Notes: generated from the sequence alone by a model not told the origin. Shown: positions 25,645 through 36,062, numbered from the stretch's first letter. The stretch is 64,000 bases of DNA from Deltaproteobacteria bacterium (GCA_020633415.1 JACKDQ010000003.1:310001-374000); one strand, 5' to 3'. A program made the numbers and translations.

Positions 25645-26454
25645 ATGGAAAGAAAACGTCAGTTCCGCTGCTCTCTGCTCCCGTTGTTGGCGCTAGCATT
25701 GTGCGCGTGCAGCGCCTCTGGTCAAACCGATCCACAGCTCCTTGATGCGCAGGCGATCACTAAGCGTGATGCTGCCGCTCAGCCGGACATCGACGAGACT
25801 CATTTGGACGCGGGCCTGTTCGATGCGACGTTGCCGATCGACGCTGGCGTTGCCTTGGATCTCGCTGCGCCGAGCGACAGCTCACCGGTCGTTGACGCAA
25901 CTGTCGATGCCGCGATCGCCCTCGACGCCAGCCAGCCCGACCTGTCGACGACCAAACCCGATAGTGGTGCGCCGACGCCCGATATGGGGCCGCCGCCGCT
26001 GGTGGTGATCAGCGAATACCTCGCCGACCCGTCGGCTGTCGGCGACACCGTCGGAGAATGGATCGAGCTGTTCAATAGCTCGGGGGGCGCCGTCGATCTC
26101 AACGGCTTCACGTTGCGCGACCGGGGGAGCGACAGTCACACCATCGCCAGCAGCGTGGTGATACCGCCTGGTGGCTACCTCGTGCTCGGCCGCGATGCCG
26201 ACGTGCGGCAAAACGGCGGCGTGCGCGTCGACTACGTCTACAGCGGTTTTGTTCTCGGCAATAGTGGTGATGAGATCGAGCTTCGCGATCCGAGCGGCGC
26301 GGTGATCGACAGCATCCGCTACAGCAAGACCGTTGCTGGCAAATCGCAACAGCGCAAAGTCTACGCGGACCCGACGAGTTGGTGTGAATCGACCAATATG
26401 TGGTCAGGCTCGACCGGCGACCGCGGCACGCCAGGTGCTCCGACCGATTGTTAG
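25645..26454 (+). CDS. Lamin-tail-domain lipoprotein
   Basis: A 269-aa protein starting at the ATG at 25645 (MERKRQFRCSLL), chosen over an upstream GTG because it gives a compact leader with lipobox LCAC. An Asp/Thr/Ala-rich linker of about 90 residues follows, then a C-terminal lamin-tail domain: VVISEYLADPSAVGDTVGEW, IELFNSSGGAVDLNGFTL, VVIPPGGYLVLGRD, VYSGFVLGNSGDEIELRD. Bacterial lamin-tail domains occur on secreted or surface proteins, often with nucleases or calcium-binding modules; here it stands alone. Convergent with the GH13 gene. An odd hairpin (TGAGAA/TTCTCA) lies upstream at 25566-25582. Confidence 0.87.
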   Translation: MERKRQFRCSLLPLLALALCACSASGQTDPQLLDAQAITKRDAAAQPDIDETHLDAGLFDATLPIDAGVALDLAAPSDSSPVVDATVDAAIALDASQPDLSTTKPDSGAPTPDMGPPPLVVISEYLADPSAVGDTVGEWIELFNSSGGAVDLNGFTLRDRGSDSHTIASSVVIPPGGYLVLGRDADVRQNGGVRVDYVYSGFVLGNSGDEIELRDPSGAVIDSIRYSKTVAGKSQQRKVYADPTSWCESTNMWSGSTGDRGTPGAPTDC

Positions 26455-26474
26455 TGCGTCTTGAAGCTGCGCGC

Positions 26475-28274
26475 TTAGCGACGGAGCTCGACGATCCGCT
26501 GCAAAACCAAACCTGATTTCGCGGCAAGCCGCTGCGCGCGCCAATTCGCGGCGCTAGCGCGTTGCTCGCCCAACAGGTCGCGGTATTGACCTTCCGTTAG
26601 CGGCAGCTGGGTCAGAACGACCGGTCGGTCGGAAAAATTGAGCGCAACGATGATCTCTGGGCCGCGGCGGTAGGCCAAGAGGCGCTGACGGCGATCGGCG
26701 AGCGCGACCTGCAGCGGCATTCGGCGAAGCGCTGCGGTGCGGTGGCGGAGGTCGAGCAGCGCGCGGTAGTGCCGTTCGAGCAGCGCGTCGCGCCGTCGTC
26801 GGTCGATCGGGTCGTGACGCCAGACAAGGTCGTCGTCGGCGCCGTGCTCTTGTCCAGCGTAGAGCATCGTGGCGCCAGGTTGGGTAAGTAGCAGCGTCGC
26901 GCAGAGCATCGAGGCTTCGCGGCCACCGCCAGCGATCTCGTCGGGCGTTCTGCCGTCGCCGTCGAGGTCGAGTAGGTGGTCTCCGCCGACCTGAGCACGA
27001 ACGCGCTGGCGCATTAGCCGGGGCAGGTCGTGGGACTCGACATAGCGCACGCGCCGCGTAGGGTGCGGGGTCGTCGACAGATTTTCCACGAGTTTGTCGA
27101 AGGTGTCGACCCAGCGCCCGAACTCTTTGTAGCGTTCGACGCCGCGGCAGAGCAGGGGGGCGACGTGCTGAAAGAAGAAGTCCCAGTGGGCATCGAGCCC
27201 ACCAACGTCGAGTAGTGCCCGCTTGGGGTTTTCGGCGAGCAGAATCACGTTGGGATTGATCGCGCGCAAGCGCGTGACGAACCAGCGCCAGATTTCCGGG
27301 GCTACGGCCTCGGCCCAATCGAAGCGAAAACCGTCGATTTGGTAGTCGCTGAGAAAGCGTGTCAACGCGGCAAGCAGAAACGCGCGCACGTCGCTGCGCT
27401 GTACATCGAGTTCGGTCAAGCCCCAGCGGTTTTCGCGGTGGCGCGGCTTTCGCCATTCGGGATGCAGTGCAGTGAGCTGCGTCTGATGCTTGCCGCCATA
27501 GCCGTGGGCCAGGGCGTAGTCGATGATCACCGCCAGCCCGTGTTGATGCGCGCGATCGACGAGCGCGCGAAAGGCCTGGGCATCACCCAGATCGCCATCG
27601 AGCGCGTACCAAGAGATCGCGTTGTAGCCCCAGGGCGCGCGCTCGGGCGTCTTGCGTTGATAGTCGACCCTGCCGTTGGCGACGACGGGTAACAACTCGA
27701 TCGCGTTGATGCCCAGTTGTCGTGGGTATCCGCTATCGATCCAGCGGGTCAGCTCGAGAAAAGCGCTGCCCGTTTGCCCGGGCAGTGCCGCGCTGTTCGG
27801 TGCGACGAATGGCGTGGTCGGTGCAACATAATCACGCAAAGGCAGCTCGTAGATCACCAGATCGACCAGTCTGATCGGCGTAGCCAGTGGGCGTGGTCGG
27901 CGCGCGGCCGCTGAGAAGCGGCGTAGCGTCCAACGTTCGGCAGTGGCATCGAGCACGTCACCGGTGGGATCGGCGATGGTTAGCCAGCGGCCGAGATCCT
28001 TGCGATAGATGCGAAAGGCGTAGCGGTGGATCTTCCGTTGCGGCGTGACGCGTATCGAAAAATGCCCAGCTGTACGCCGAGCCATTTCGACGGGCTGCGC
28101 GAAAAAATCGCCGAGGAGCATTGCGCGACTGACCTGCGGACTGCCGGAAAGTCGCAATTCGACGGTTCGCCGCTCGATCGGCGCCTGAGGGGGCAGGCTC
28201 TGACAGCCGAGGCCAAACCACAGCGCGATCCCCAGCGGAAAACAGCGCGGCCATTGGGCTCCAGAGGGCCGCAT
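26475..28274 (-). CDS. GH13 alpha-amylase-family lipoprotein
   Basis: A 599-aa glycoside hydrolase anchored by a lipobox (FGLGC); ATG at 28274 chosen over GTG at 28319 for the better leader. An N-terminal CBM48-like beta domain (about 35-120) precedes the GH13 barrel. Catalytic-region motifs: VIIDYALAHGY (region I), GFRFDWAEA (nucleophile Asp319), ILLAENPKR (acid Glu348) and YVESHD (Asp416). A branching/trehalohydrolase-like layout is suggested, with substrate alpha-glucans or maltodextrins; specificity cannot be told. The N of AEN replaces the usual aromatic. It would act on the cell surface or in the periplasm. Confidence 0.88.
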   Translation of the reverse strand: MRPSGAQWPRCFPLGIALWFGLGCQSLPPQAPIERRTVELRLSGSPQVSRAMLLGDFFAQPVEMARRTAGHFSIRVTPQRKIHRYAFRIYRKDLGRWLTIADPTGDVLDATAERWTLRRFSAAARRPRPLATPIRLVDLVIYELPLRDYVAPTTPFVAPNSAALPGQTGSAFLELTRWIDSGYPRQLGINAIELLPVVANGRVDYQRKTPERAPWGYNAISWYALDGDLGDAQAFRALVDRAHQHGLAVIIDYALAHGYGGKHQTQLTALHPEWRKPRHRENRWGLTELDVQRSDVRAFLLAALTRFLSDYQIDGFRFDWAEAVAPEIWRWFVTRLRAINPNVILLAENPKRALLDVGGLDAHWDFFFQHVAPLLCRGVERYKEFGRWVDTFDKLVENLSTTPHPTRRVRYVESHDLPRLMRQRVRAQVGGDHLLDLDGDGRTPDEIAGGGREASMLCATLLLTQPGATMLYAGQEHGADDDLVWRHDPIDRRRRDALLERHYRALLDLRHRTAALRRMPLQVALADRRQRLLAYRRGPEIIVALNFSDRPVVLTQLPLTEGQYRDLLGEQRASAANWRAQRLAAKSGLVLQRIVELRR

Positions 28275-28306
28275 CGCTGGTCGATCGAGGATTCGCGCCG
28301 AGGTTG

Positions 28307-28335
28307 TTGACACGGCCACACCGCTTTGCTATCAG
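28307..28335 (+). promoter_or_regulatory. Sigma-70 promoter of the CAU tRNA gene
   Basis: TTGACA (28307-28312), 17-bp spacer, TATCAG (28330-28335). Predicted start near 28342, eight bases before the tRNA. It overlaps the region just upstream of the GH13 gene on the other strand. Confidence 0.8.
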
Positions 28336-28349
28336 CTGCAGCAGCCTAT

Positions 28350-28423
28350 GGCGGCATAGCTCAGTTGGTTAGAGCAAGCGGCTCATATCCGCTGCGTCCG
28401 GGGTTCAAGTCCCTGTGCCGCCA
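28350..28423 (+). tRNA. tRNA with CAU anticodon (elongator Met, or Ile2 if lysidine-modified)
   Basis: 74 nt. Acceptor arms GGCGGCA and TGCCGCC pair perfectly, discriminator A. D-arm GCTCAGTTGGTTAGAGC, anticodon stem AGCGG/CCGCT with loop CTCATAT giving CAU, T-arm with GGTTCAAGTCC. The pattern lacks the initiator features (C1 mismatch and three G-C pairs), so it is elongator Met or Ile-CAU. CCA is not encoded. It has its own promoter and terminator. Confidence 0.95.
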
Positions 28424-28428
28424 CAAAA

Positions 28429-28465
28429 AAACGCGCTGCCACACGTCGGTTGGGGCAGCGCGTTT
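28429..28465 (+). terminator. Rho-independent terminator of the CAU tRNA
   Basis: Perfect 12-bp inverted repeat, AAACGCGCTGCC (28429-28440) and GGCAGCGCGTTT (28454-28465), 13-nt loop, followed by TGTCTTT. Placed 5 bases after the tRNA. Confidence 0.85.
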
Positions 28466-28525
28466 GTCTTTGGGGCGCGTCGTTCTGCTGGTCGCGTCTG
28501 CCCGGGACTCGCTCTGGTCGTTCGA

Positions 28526-29278
28526 CTACTCGGCCTTGGCGCCACCGCCCTTATTGTCGTCGCTCTTGTTCGCGCCCTTGGCGTCGCCACCCTCTGCGGG
28601 TTTGGTGGCATCTTCGCCCTCAGGCGTCGGTTTGGTTTCAGCAGGCTGCGGGGCGGCTGCGGCGGTTTGCGATGCGCGGTCCCAGTGGTCGACGCGGCCG
28701 TCTCCGTCGTTGTCGTAACCAATGCGATCGAGTTGGCCACCCTCGTAGTATTCCCAGTAGTCGATCTTGCCGTCGTGGGCGCTATCGCGCTCGATGCGGA
28801 CGAGCTTGGCATCTTCGTAGTATTTGAAGATGTCAGGTCGGCCATCGTAGTTGGTGTCCAGCTCCTGGCGCTCGATTTTGCCACCGCGGCGGTAGGTCGT
28901 CAGATCGATGCGACCGTCAAAGTCGAGATCCATCTCTTCGCGCGAGATCGAGCCGCTGTCGTCATAGTACTTCCAAAGGTCGGTGCGCCCGTCGAAATTC
29001 AGATCGACGGCCTTGCAGGCCATGATGTCGACCTTGGTCCCCGAGCGGTCGATCTTGTTGTCGTAGATGTTCCAGACATCGGGCTGCTTGTCGCGGTTGA
29101 GGTCGAGCTTGACCACGCGCTTGCCCTTGGTGTCGCAACGCGAGCGGTCGGGGCCTTTGTTGCTTGCGCTGGGGCCGGTCTGTGGTCCAGGGCCGTTGGT
29201 CGCGCCGCCCTTGCAGCCGCTGACCGCCAGGGCGATCGATAGCAAAACCCCAGACAAGGAAACTGCGGTCGTCTTCAT
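28526..29278 (-). CDS. Lipoprotein with tandem EF-hand-like (DxNxDGxxD) repeats
   Basis: A 250-aa lipoprotein from ATG 29278 (GAGGACC upstream; the frame runs further but without support). Lipobox VSGC. The mature domain has six or so repeats of about 23 residues with calcium-loop form: DLNRDKQPDVWNIYD, DLNFDGRTDLWKYYD, DLDFDGRIDLTTYR, DTNYDGRPDIFKYYE, DSAHDGKIDYWEYYE, DNDGDGRVDHWD. The last 60 residues are a Pro/Glu/Lys/Gly low-complexity tail. Calcium binding outside the cell is likely; function unknown. Between the tRNA and lepA, divergent from lepA. Confidence 0.87.
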   Translation of the reverse strand: MKTTAVSLSGVLLSIALAVSGCKGGATNGPGPQTGPSASNKGPDRSRCDTKGKRVVKLDLNRDKQPDVWNIYDNKIDRSGTKVDIMACKAVDLNFDGRTDLWKYYDDSGSISREEMDLDFDGRIDLTTYRRGGKIERQELDTNYDGRPDIFKYYEDAKLVRIERDSAHDGKIDYWEYYEGGQLDRIGYDNDGDGRVDHWDRASQTAAAAPQPAETKPTPEGEDATKPAEGGDAKGANKSDDNKGGGAKAE

Positions 29279-29347
29279 CAGGTCCTCTTGCAGGCTAGAT
29301 ATAGCAAAAAAAGTACTGGATTCGCGGCGGTTGCGCAAGTCCATGGT

Positions 29348-29376
29348 TTGACAAGGCGGCCGCCAATCACTATCGT
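29348..29376 (+). promoter_or_regulatory. Sigma-70 promoter of lepA-lepB
   Basis: TTGACA (29348-29353), 17-bp spacer, TATCGT (29371-29376). Predicted start near 29383, leader about 86 nt to the lepA ATG at 29469. Confidence 0.75.
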
Positions 29377-29468
29377 AGCCTCGCCGTGGCCCCTGACCAC
29401 GAAAAAGGGCCGAGAATCGGCACACACCGACCTAACGCAGATCTGCTGACGAGCTGAATCCGCCATCT

Positions 29469-31268
29469 ATGGCTTCAACACAAAATATCCGCAATTTTTC
29501 GATCATCGCGCATATCGACCACGGTAAGAGCACCCTGGCCGACCGGATTCTCGAGCTAACTCACGCTGTATCCGAGCGCGATCGGGTCGATCAGATGCTG
29601 GATTCGATGGATCTGGAGCGTGAGCGCGGGATCACCATCAAGGCGCAGTCGGTGCGCTTGAGCTACACCGCTCAAGATGGCCAGACTTACCAGATCAACC
29701 TGATCGACACCCCGGGACACGTCGATTTTCAGTACGAGGTATCCCGCAGCCTATCGGCCTGCGAAGGGGCGCTGCTCGTGGTTGATGCGACACAGGGCGT
29801 CGAAGCCCAGACCGTGGCCAACGTCTACCTGGCCGTGGATAACAACCTTGAAGTTGTGCCGGTGCTCAATAAGCTCGATTTGCCGAGTGCCGATCCTGAG
29901 CGCGTCAAGGACGAGATCGGCGAAGTGCTCGGTCTGGATGCCAGCACAGCCGTCGAGGTAAGCGCCAAAGAAGGGCGTGGGATCGCCGAGGCCCTCGAAG
30001 CGGTGATCGCCAACATTCCGCCGCCTCCCGATACCCGCGACCAGCCGCTCTCTGCGTTGGTCTTTGACAGTTGGTACGACAGCTTTCGCGGCGTCGTGAT
30101 GCTGGTGCGGGTCAAAGGCGGATCGCTGACGCCCGGTCAGCGCATTCTGCTGATGTCCAACCAGAAGCGCTTTGAAGTTCAAGAGCTCGGTGTGTTCACC
30201 CCGAAGTACCAGCAGGTCAAGAGCCTTGCCGCCGGTGAGGTTGGCGTGATCATCGCTGGCATCAAGGAAATTGGCGACGCGCGTGTCGGCGATACGGTAA
30301 CGCTCGTCGAGCGGCCCGCGACCCAGGCACTGCCGGGTTTTCGTGAGGTCAAGCCGGTCGTTTTCGCGGGACTCTTTCCCACCGAGTCGGGGGATTATCC
30401 CGCCTTGCGCGATGCGCTAGCCAAGCTCAAGCTCAACGATGCCTCCTTTACCTACGAACCTGAGACCTCTGCTGCTCTAGGATTTGGATTTCGTTGCGGA
30501 TTTCTAGGTTTGCTGCACATGGAGATCGTCCAGGAGCGTCTCGAGCGCGAGTACGATCTCGACTTGGTTGTCACCGCTCCGTCGGTTGAGTATCGCTGTC
30601 ACACCGTCGGCGGCGAGATCAAGCTGATCGAAAACCCTGCCGATTTGCCCAGTGCTGGCGACCTCGACTTCATCGAGGAGCCGTACATCAAAGCCACCGT
30701 TCACGTGCCCCAGGAGTATGTTGGCGCGGTGCTCAAGCTCTGCGAGGACAAGCGCGGCACGCAAAAAGGGATCAGTTACCCCTCTGCGACGCGCGTGATC
30801 GTCGACTACGAGCTGCCCTTGGCCGAGGTGGTTTACGACTTTCACGACAAGCTCAAGAGCGTGACTCGCGGCTTTGCCTCCTTCGACTACGAGCTCGGCG
30901 AGTATCAACGAAACGACCTCGTTCGTCTCGACGTGATGGTCAATGGCGATCCGCTCGACGCGCTGGCAACGATTTGCCATCGTGAATCCTCGTATTTGCG
31001 CGGTCGCGATCTGTGCCGCAAACTTAAAGAATTGATCCCGCGCCAGATGTACGAAGTGGCGATCCAAGCGGCATTGGGGTCGCGCGTGATCGCGCGCACG
31101 ACGGTCAAGGCGCTGCGCAAGAACGTCACTGCCAAGTGCTATGGCGGCGATATCAGCCGCAAACGCAAGTTGCTCGAGAAGCAAAAGGCGGGCAAGCGGC
31201 GCATGAAGCAGGTTGGTAAAGTAGAAATCCCGCAAGACGCGTTCTTAGCCGTGTTGCGGCTGGACTGA
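29469..31268 (+). CDS. lepA: Elongation factor 4 (LepA) GTPase
   Basis: Translational GTPase that back-translocates or aids initiation on ribosomes, 599 aa, exactly family length. G1 AHIDHGKSTL, switch region RERGITIKAQ, G3 DTPGH, G4 NKLDLPSA. The C-terminal LepA-specific domain includes KCYGGDISRKRKLLEKQKAGKRRMKQVG, as expected. Cytoplasmic, with partial membrane association. First gene of lepA-lepB, the classical pairing with signal peptidase I, 12 bp apart. Confidence 0.98.
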   Translation: MASTQNIRNFSIIAHIDHGKSTLADRILELTHAVSERDRVDQMLDSMDLERERGITIKAQSVRLSYTAQDGQTYQINLIDTPGHVDFQYEVSRSLSACEGALLVVDATQGVEAQTVANVYLAVDNNLEVVPVLNKLDLPSADPERVKDEIGEVLGLDASTAVEVSAKEGRGIAEALEAVIANIPPPPDTRDQPLSALVFDSWYDSFRGVVMLVRVKGGSLTPGQRILLMSNQKRFEVQELGVFTPKYQQVKSLAAGEVGVIIAGIKEIGDARVGDTVTLVERPATQALPGFREVKPVVFAGLFPTESGDYPALRDALAKLKLNDASFTYEPETSAALGFGFRCGFLGLLHMEIVQERLEREYDLDLVVTAPSVEYRCHTVGGEIKLIENPADLPSAGDLDFIEEPYIKATVHVPQEYVGAVLKLCEDKRGTQKGISYPSATRVIVDYELPLAEVVYDFHDKLKSVTRGFASFDYELGEYQRNDLVRLDVMVNGDPLDALATICHRESSYLRGRDLCRKLKELIPRQMYEVAIQAALGSRVIARTTVKALRKNVTAKCYGGDISRKRKLLEKQKAGKRRMKQVGKVEIPQDAFLAVLRLD

Positions 31269-31280
31269 TTTGAGAGTGCT

Positions 31281-32285
31281 GTGACTCCACGACGTAAAGT
31301 TAGGGCGAAAACAAGCAAGAATCCGATCGCGCGCTGGCGCCAAATGCGGCGACTGCAACGCGAGACCCGTGCACTGCTCAAAGAAGCACGTCGTGTGCGG
31401 CGCAAGCATGGCCGCGGTCAGCGCGAAGAGCTACTGGAGGCTTTTGACGAAAACATCGCGGCGCTAAGGGTCGCGCGCAGCAATCGCGACGTGCGAGCGA
31501 TGGAGCAGCTGGGCGAAAAGCTTGATGGCTTGCTCGACAAGCACTTTTCCTTTGCCCGCAAGTCGGCGTTTCGCGAGTACGCCGAGAGTATTGGCATCGC
31601 GGTGATCATCGCCTTGATCTTGCGCGCGCTGGTGATCGAAGCGTTCAAGATCCCCAGCGGCTCGATGATTCCCACGCTAAAGGTTGGCGACCACATCTTC
31701 GTCAACAAGTTCATTTACGGCATCAAGATCCCATTTACCGATAAGAAGCTGTTTGCCCGGCTGCCCCAGCGCGGCGACGTGATCGTCTTTCTGTATCCTA
31801 AGGATGTCGACAAGGGCTTTTTCGACCAGAAGGACTTCATCAAGCGGGTTGTTGCGGTCGCCGGAGACAAGATTTCGGTGTACGACGGGGTGATCCGGAT
31901 CAACGGCCAGCGCGTCGAGCACCGCCGCTTGGGTGGAGAATGCTCGTATGTCGATCCAGGCGATTATGGGGACGACCTAGAACCGAAAAAGTGTATCGCC
32001 TACGCCGAGCGCATTGGAGACAACCGTTTTCGCGTGGTGCAGAGCCTTTATCGTCGCGCGCCGGATTTCTCCGAGACGACCATCCCCGAAAATCACGTGT
32101 TCGTGATGGGGGATAACCGCGACAACAGTTCAGATAGTCGCGAGTGGGGGTTGGTCCATCAGGATCTGATCAAGGGCAAAGCGATGATCATTTGGTGGTC
32201 ACGTGGTGCGCCGACTGGCGTCCGCTGGACGCGATTTTTCGGTCGCGTCCACGCCATGCCCAAAGGCGAGAGCGTTCGCCCCTGA
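31281..32285 (+). CDS. lepB: Signal peptidase I with N-terminal coiled-coil extension
   Basis: Membrane serine protease of family S26 that removes Sec/Tat signal peptides, 334 aa with a GTG start. Catalytic Ser128 in IPSGSMIPTL, Lys188 in FIKRVVAVAGD, and the C-terminal GDNRDNSSDSR are all present. Residues 1-98 are a highly charged Arg/Lys/Glu-rich helical, probably coiled-coil, extension ahead of the single TM (about 102-120), not found in E. coli LepB. It follows lepA. Given the many exported proteins nearby it is the enzyme that would process them. Confidence 0.95.
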   Translation: MTPRRKVRAKTSKNPIARWRQMRRLQRETRALLKEARRVRRKHGRGQREELLEAFDENIAALRVARSNRDVRAMEQLGEKLDGLLDKHFSFARKSAFREYAESIGIAVIIALILRALVIEAFKIPSGSMIPTLKVGDHIFVNKFIYGIKIPFTDKKLFARLPQRGDVIVFLYPKDVDKGFFDQKDFIKRVVAVAGDKISVYDGVIRINGQRVEHRRLGGECSYVDPGDYGDDLEPKKCIAYAERIGDNRFRVVQSLYRRAPDFSETTIPENHVFVMGDNRDNSSDSREWGLVHQDLIKGKAMIIWWSRGAPTGVRWTRFFGRVHAMPKGESVRP

Positions 32286-32287
32286 CC

Positions 32288-33151
32288 TCACGAGGAAGAT
32301 GGGACGCCGCCGCTGATCGAAAACGGCGGTGGGTCCGGTGCATCCAACAAAACGAACAAGTCGGCGGGGACAAATTCTAGGCCGCTGGCCTTGTAGCGCT
32401 GCTGAAACTGCTGCGCGTAGCGATCGAGTTGTTCGGCCAGGTTGGCAGCTTGGAGCGTGCGCAGCTTAGCGGCGATTTGAGCCCGCATCGCTGGATTCTT
32501 GGTCGTCAGATAGAGTTCCTGCAGGTGCTTGATCGCCAGCTCTTTTTGGCCTTGTTCGGTGAGGATCTTCGCGGCCAGCGACGGCAGCCAGGGAATATCG
32601 GAGCCGATCAACGCCGCCCGGCGGATCCAAACCGCGCCAAGGCGCTTGTAGTGGGCCCGTTTCTGCGGATCGCGGGTGCGGAGCTCGGCCATGTAATAGG
32701 CGCCGATCGAGAAGGGATAGCGCGGATCCTTGGGAAAGCGCTGATGGGCTTTCTTGAGCAGGTCGATCGCGGCGAGCACATCCTCGTTGGTCTGCCGTAC
32801 GCCGCGACTCATGAACATCGACGCACCGAAGCGATAGACCTCTTTGACGTAGTCGTCGAGGGCGACGATCGTGTCCATGTAGTGCTTGAGGTTGGAAAAA
32901 TCCCGGTCTGTCGTGAGGTGGTCGGTGAAGTAGGCGATAGTCCGCAGCCAGACCAAGTCCGCGGCGAGTTCATTGTAGCCAAAGGTCAAAGCGCGGAGCA
33001 GCCTCGGTGGCGGTAGATAGTAACGCTCGCCGGACACCGAGCGACCCGAGAGCGCCCGCCGCTTGAGCGACAGCTTAACCAGCGCCAAGTTGGGGATAAG
33101 TGCCAAAAAGCAGACGAGCACAAAGAGGCTGCGAATCCAAAGCCTGGGCAT
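32288..33151 (-). CDS. Membrane-anchored helical-repeat protein of unknown function
   Basis: A 287-aa protein with one N-terminal TM (about 6-24) and a TPR-like helical body. It carries the deltaproteobacterial pattern YYLPPPRLLRALTFGYNELAADLVWLRTIAYF, known to me from uncharacterised proteins near pil genes. The C-terminal is Pro/Ser-rich. It lies 100 bp after the pilin genes on the same strand, so a role in pilus or envelope is possible but unproven. Convergent with lepB (2 bp apart). Confidence 0.75.
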   Translation of the reverse strand: MPRLWIRSLFVLVCFLALIPNLALVKLSLKRRALSGRSVSGERYYLPPPRLLRALTFGYNELAADLVWLRTIAYFTDHLTTDRDFSNLKHYMDTIVALDDYVKEVYRFGASMFMSRGVRQTNEDVLAAIDLLKKAHQRFPKDPRYPFSIGAYYMAELRTRDPQKRAHYKRLGAVWIRRAALIGSDIPWLPSLAAKILTEQGQKELAIKHLQELYLTTKNPAMRAQIAAKLRTLQAANLAEQLDRYAQQFQQRYKASGLEFVPADLFVLLDAPDPPPFSISGGVPSSS

Positions 33152-33216
33152 TATGCGTATTGTGCCAGATGTTGGCGCTCAGCCGCGCGTGATTTTTGGC
33201 TGGCGAAGGAAAGGGC

Positions 33217-33238
33217 GCCGACCGCCGGGGCGGCCGGC
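33217..33238 (-). terminator. Candidate terminator of the pilin operon
   Basis: On the minus strand GCCGGCCGCC and GGCGGTCGGC form a GC-rich hairpin with one mismatch, 14 bases after the pilA stop, followed by GCCCTTTCCTT. The U-run is weak. Confidence 0.5.
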
Positions 33239-33251
33239 AAGCAGCGCGCGA

Positions 33252-33803
33252 TTATTCGATCTCTTTTTCGATGATCGGACCCTTGCCGACGACGCCGAAT
33301 TCGGAGTCGATCGAGCCGATCAGCTTGTATGAAGAGGTCGTCGTGTCACAGTCCAAGTCGCCGGCGGCCAGCGCAGTGAATGCGGCGGTCTTGTTGGCGC
33401 CAGATGCAGTCCAAGCCCAGGTGTAGTAGTGCGGTTCGGTCTGCTGGAACTGCAGCGCGCGCCACGTGTCGTCGTTCCACGCCGTGGCGTTGGGCTGACA
33501 TTTTGGCGTCGTAGCGTCGATCGTGCAGCAGGTTCCTGTTCCCGGGGTGGCCGTTTTGGTTACCGGGAATTGCTTGGCGAGCAGGTTTCCAGCGCTGTCA
33601 TAGTGGTCAGCTTGGAAATAGGATTTGGCGCCCGATTTGACCTTGTCCAGACCTTCGGTTGCCTCGACCGTCTTCGATTTGCGCAAATACTTGACGAAAG
33701 CCGGGATAGCGACCGCCGCCAAGATGCCGATAATCGCGACGACGATCATCAGCTCGATAAGCGTAAAACCACCACTCATTCTTTTTCGCAGTTTCGAGAT
33801 CAT
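33252..33803 (-). CDS. pilA: Type IV pilin (PilA-like)
   Basis: A 183-aa major-pilin-type protein. Start at ATG 33803 with AAGGAGG upstream (the frame continues upstream without support). The prepilin leader MISKLRKRMSGG is cut before FTLIELMIVVAIIGILAAVAIPAF, with Glu at mature position 5. C-terminal region contains a Cys pair (TCC...PKC). It is exported through the inner membrane and assembled into a type IV pilus by the Pil machinery, which is not in the window. It follows a second pilin gene by 13 bp, below a PilR-like regulator. Confidence 0.92.
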   Translation of the reverse strand: MISKLRKRMSGGFTLIELMIVVAIIGILAAVAIPAFVKYLRKSKTVEATEGLDKVKSGAKSYFQADHYDSAGNLLAKQFPVTKTATPGTGTCCTIDATTPKCQPNATAWNDDTWRALQFQQTEPHYYTWAWTASGANKTAAFTALAAGDLDCDTTTSSYKLIGSIDSEFGVVGKGPIIEKEIE

Positions 33804-33816
33804 TTCTTCTTCCTCC

Positions 33817-34503
33817 TTAGTGTCCTTCGTTGCGAACAACAATTTCTGACCGTGCGCTGGTCGCCCAGAGCACGGAGCAGTTCGTGACAGATGTTGGACC
33901 CGAGCCGCTGCAGCCGCCCGAGGTATAGCTGGTCTCAGAACCGTCGAAGTCGCCATGGGCGACGACGAAATACCAAGGGTGTGCCGTCATCGGCGTACCG
34001 GCGTCGTCGGTGCCCGTCGGCTGCGCAGGGATTTGCATCGCCGTAGCGTGTGCGTTGAGCGCGTGTCCGTTGCTGGCCAAGCTGGCGCCGACAAACACCG
34101 CGACGTAGGTGTTGCCAGCGTCGGGGCGCGCGCCGAGTGCCGACCAGGCACTAAACTCGCTGGCCAACGTCGTGGCGTTCCATGCTTTGGCTACCGGTTC
34201 AGCGCCAGCTTCTAAGGCGGGCGCGAACTTAACCGCGGTTCCCGTTTGCCCCGACGTGTTGCTGTAGACGCCGTGTTGCTGCATGTAGGTCGCTTGGCGC
34301 GCCTGAATGTGCGCAATGAATGCGCGCGCTCCGACGAGGCGTCCCTTCTTGAGGTGGCGCGTATAGGCGACGATCGCCACGCTGGCCAGTACCGCAACGA
34401 TGGCAACGACGACCATCAGTTCGACCAGCGTGAACCCGCCGACTTGAATAGGCCGTCGGTCGGTTCCCTTGGCGCTTTGGCTGTTCGTTTGCTTACAGTT
34501 CAT
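33817..34503 (-). CDS. Second type IV pilin-like protein
   Basis: A 228-aa prepilin-like protein with a long leader (MNCKQTNSQSAKGTDRRPIQVGG) before FTLVELMVVVAIVAVLASVAIVAY, Glu5 present. The mature C-terminus has a Gly/Ser/Thr-rich Cys loop (SGGCSGSG...NCS). Likely a minor or alternative pilin. Co-transcribed with pilA (13 bp gap). The ATG at 34503 sits only about 10 bases from the predicted sigma-54 start site, which may mean that the true start is downstream or the mRNA is nearly leaderless. Confidence 0.85.
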   Translation of the reverse strand: MNCKQTNSQSAKGTDRRPIQVGGFTLVELMVVVAIVAVLASVAIVAYTRHLKKGRLVGARAFIAHIQARQATYMQQHGVYSNTSGQTGTAVKFAPALEAGAEPVAKAWNATTLASEFSAWSALGARPDAGNTYVAVFVGASLASNGHALNAHATAMQIPAQPTGTDDAGTPMTAHPWYFVVAHGDFDGSETSYTSGGCSGSGPTSVTNCSVLWATSARSEIVVRNEGH

Positions 34504-34523
34504 CACGGGTGCCTCGCTATGTA

Positions 34524-34540
34524 AGCAAGGCGTTTGCCAA
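34524..34540 (-). promoter_or_regulatory. Sigma-54 promoter of the pilin operon
   Basis: On the minus strand TTGGCAAACGCCTTGCT matches the -24/-12 consensus: GG (34538-34537) and GC (34526-34525) with exactly 10 bp between. The expected start is near 34513. A PilR/NtrC-type activator is encoded directly upstream, which makes the site convincing. Confidence 0.8.
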
Positions 34541-34664
34541 CAATAGGCGCGCGTTAATACATGGAAATTATTTGATGTTGTCGCGGGCGCCGGGCAGCAA
34601 GACGGGACAGCGCTTGGCAGGTGACAAAAATTGTCGCCCCTCTGGGTCAGCACACAATTCGCGT

Positions 34665-36062
<1,398 letters not shown>

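Noticed and set aside
28350..28423. Initiator tRNA-fMet
   Set aside because: The first base pair and the anticodon stem do not have initiator features.
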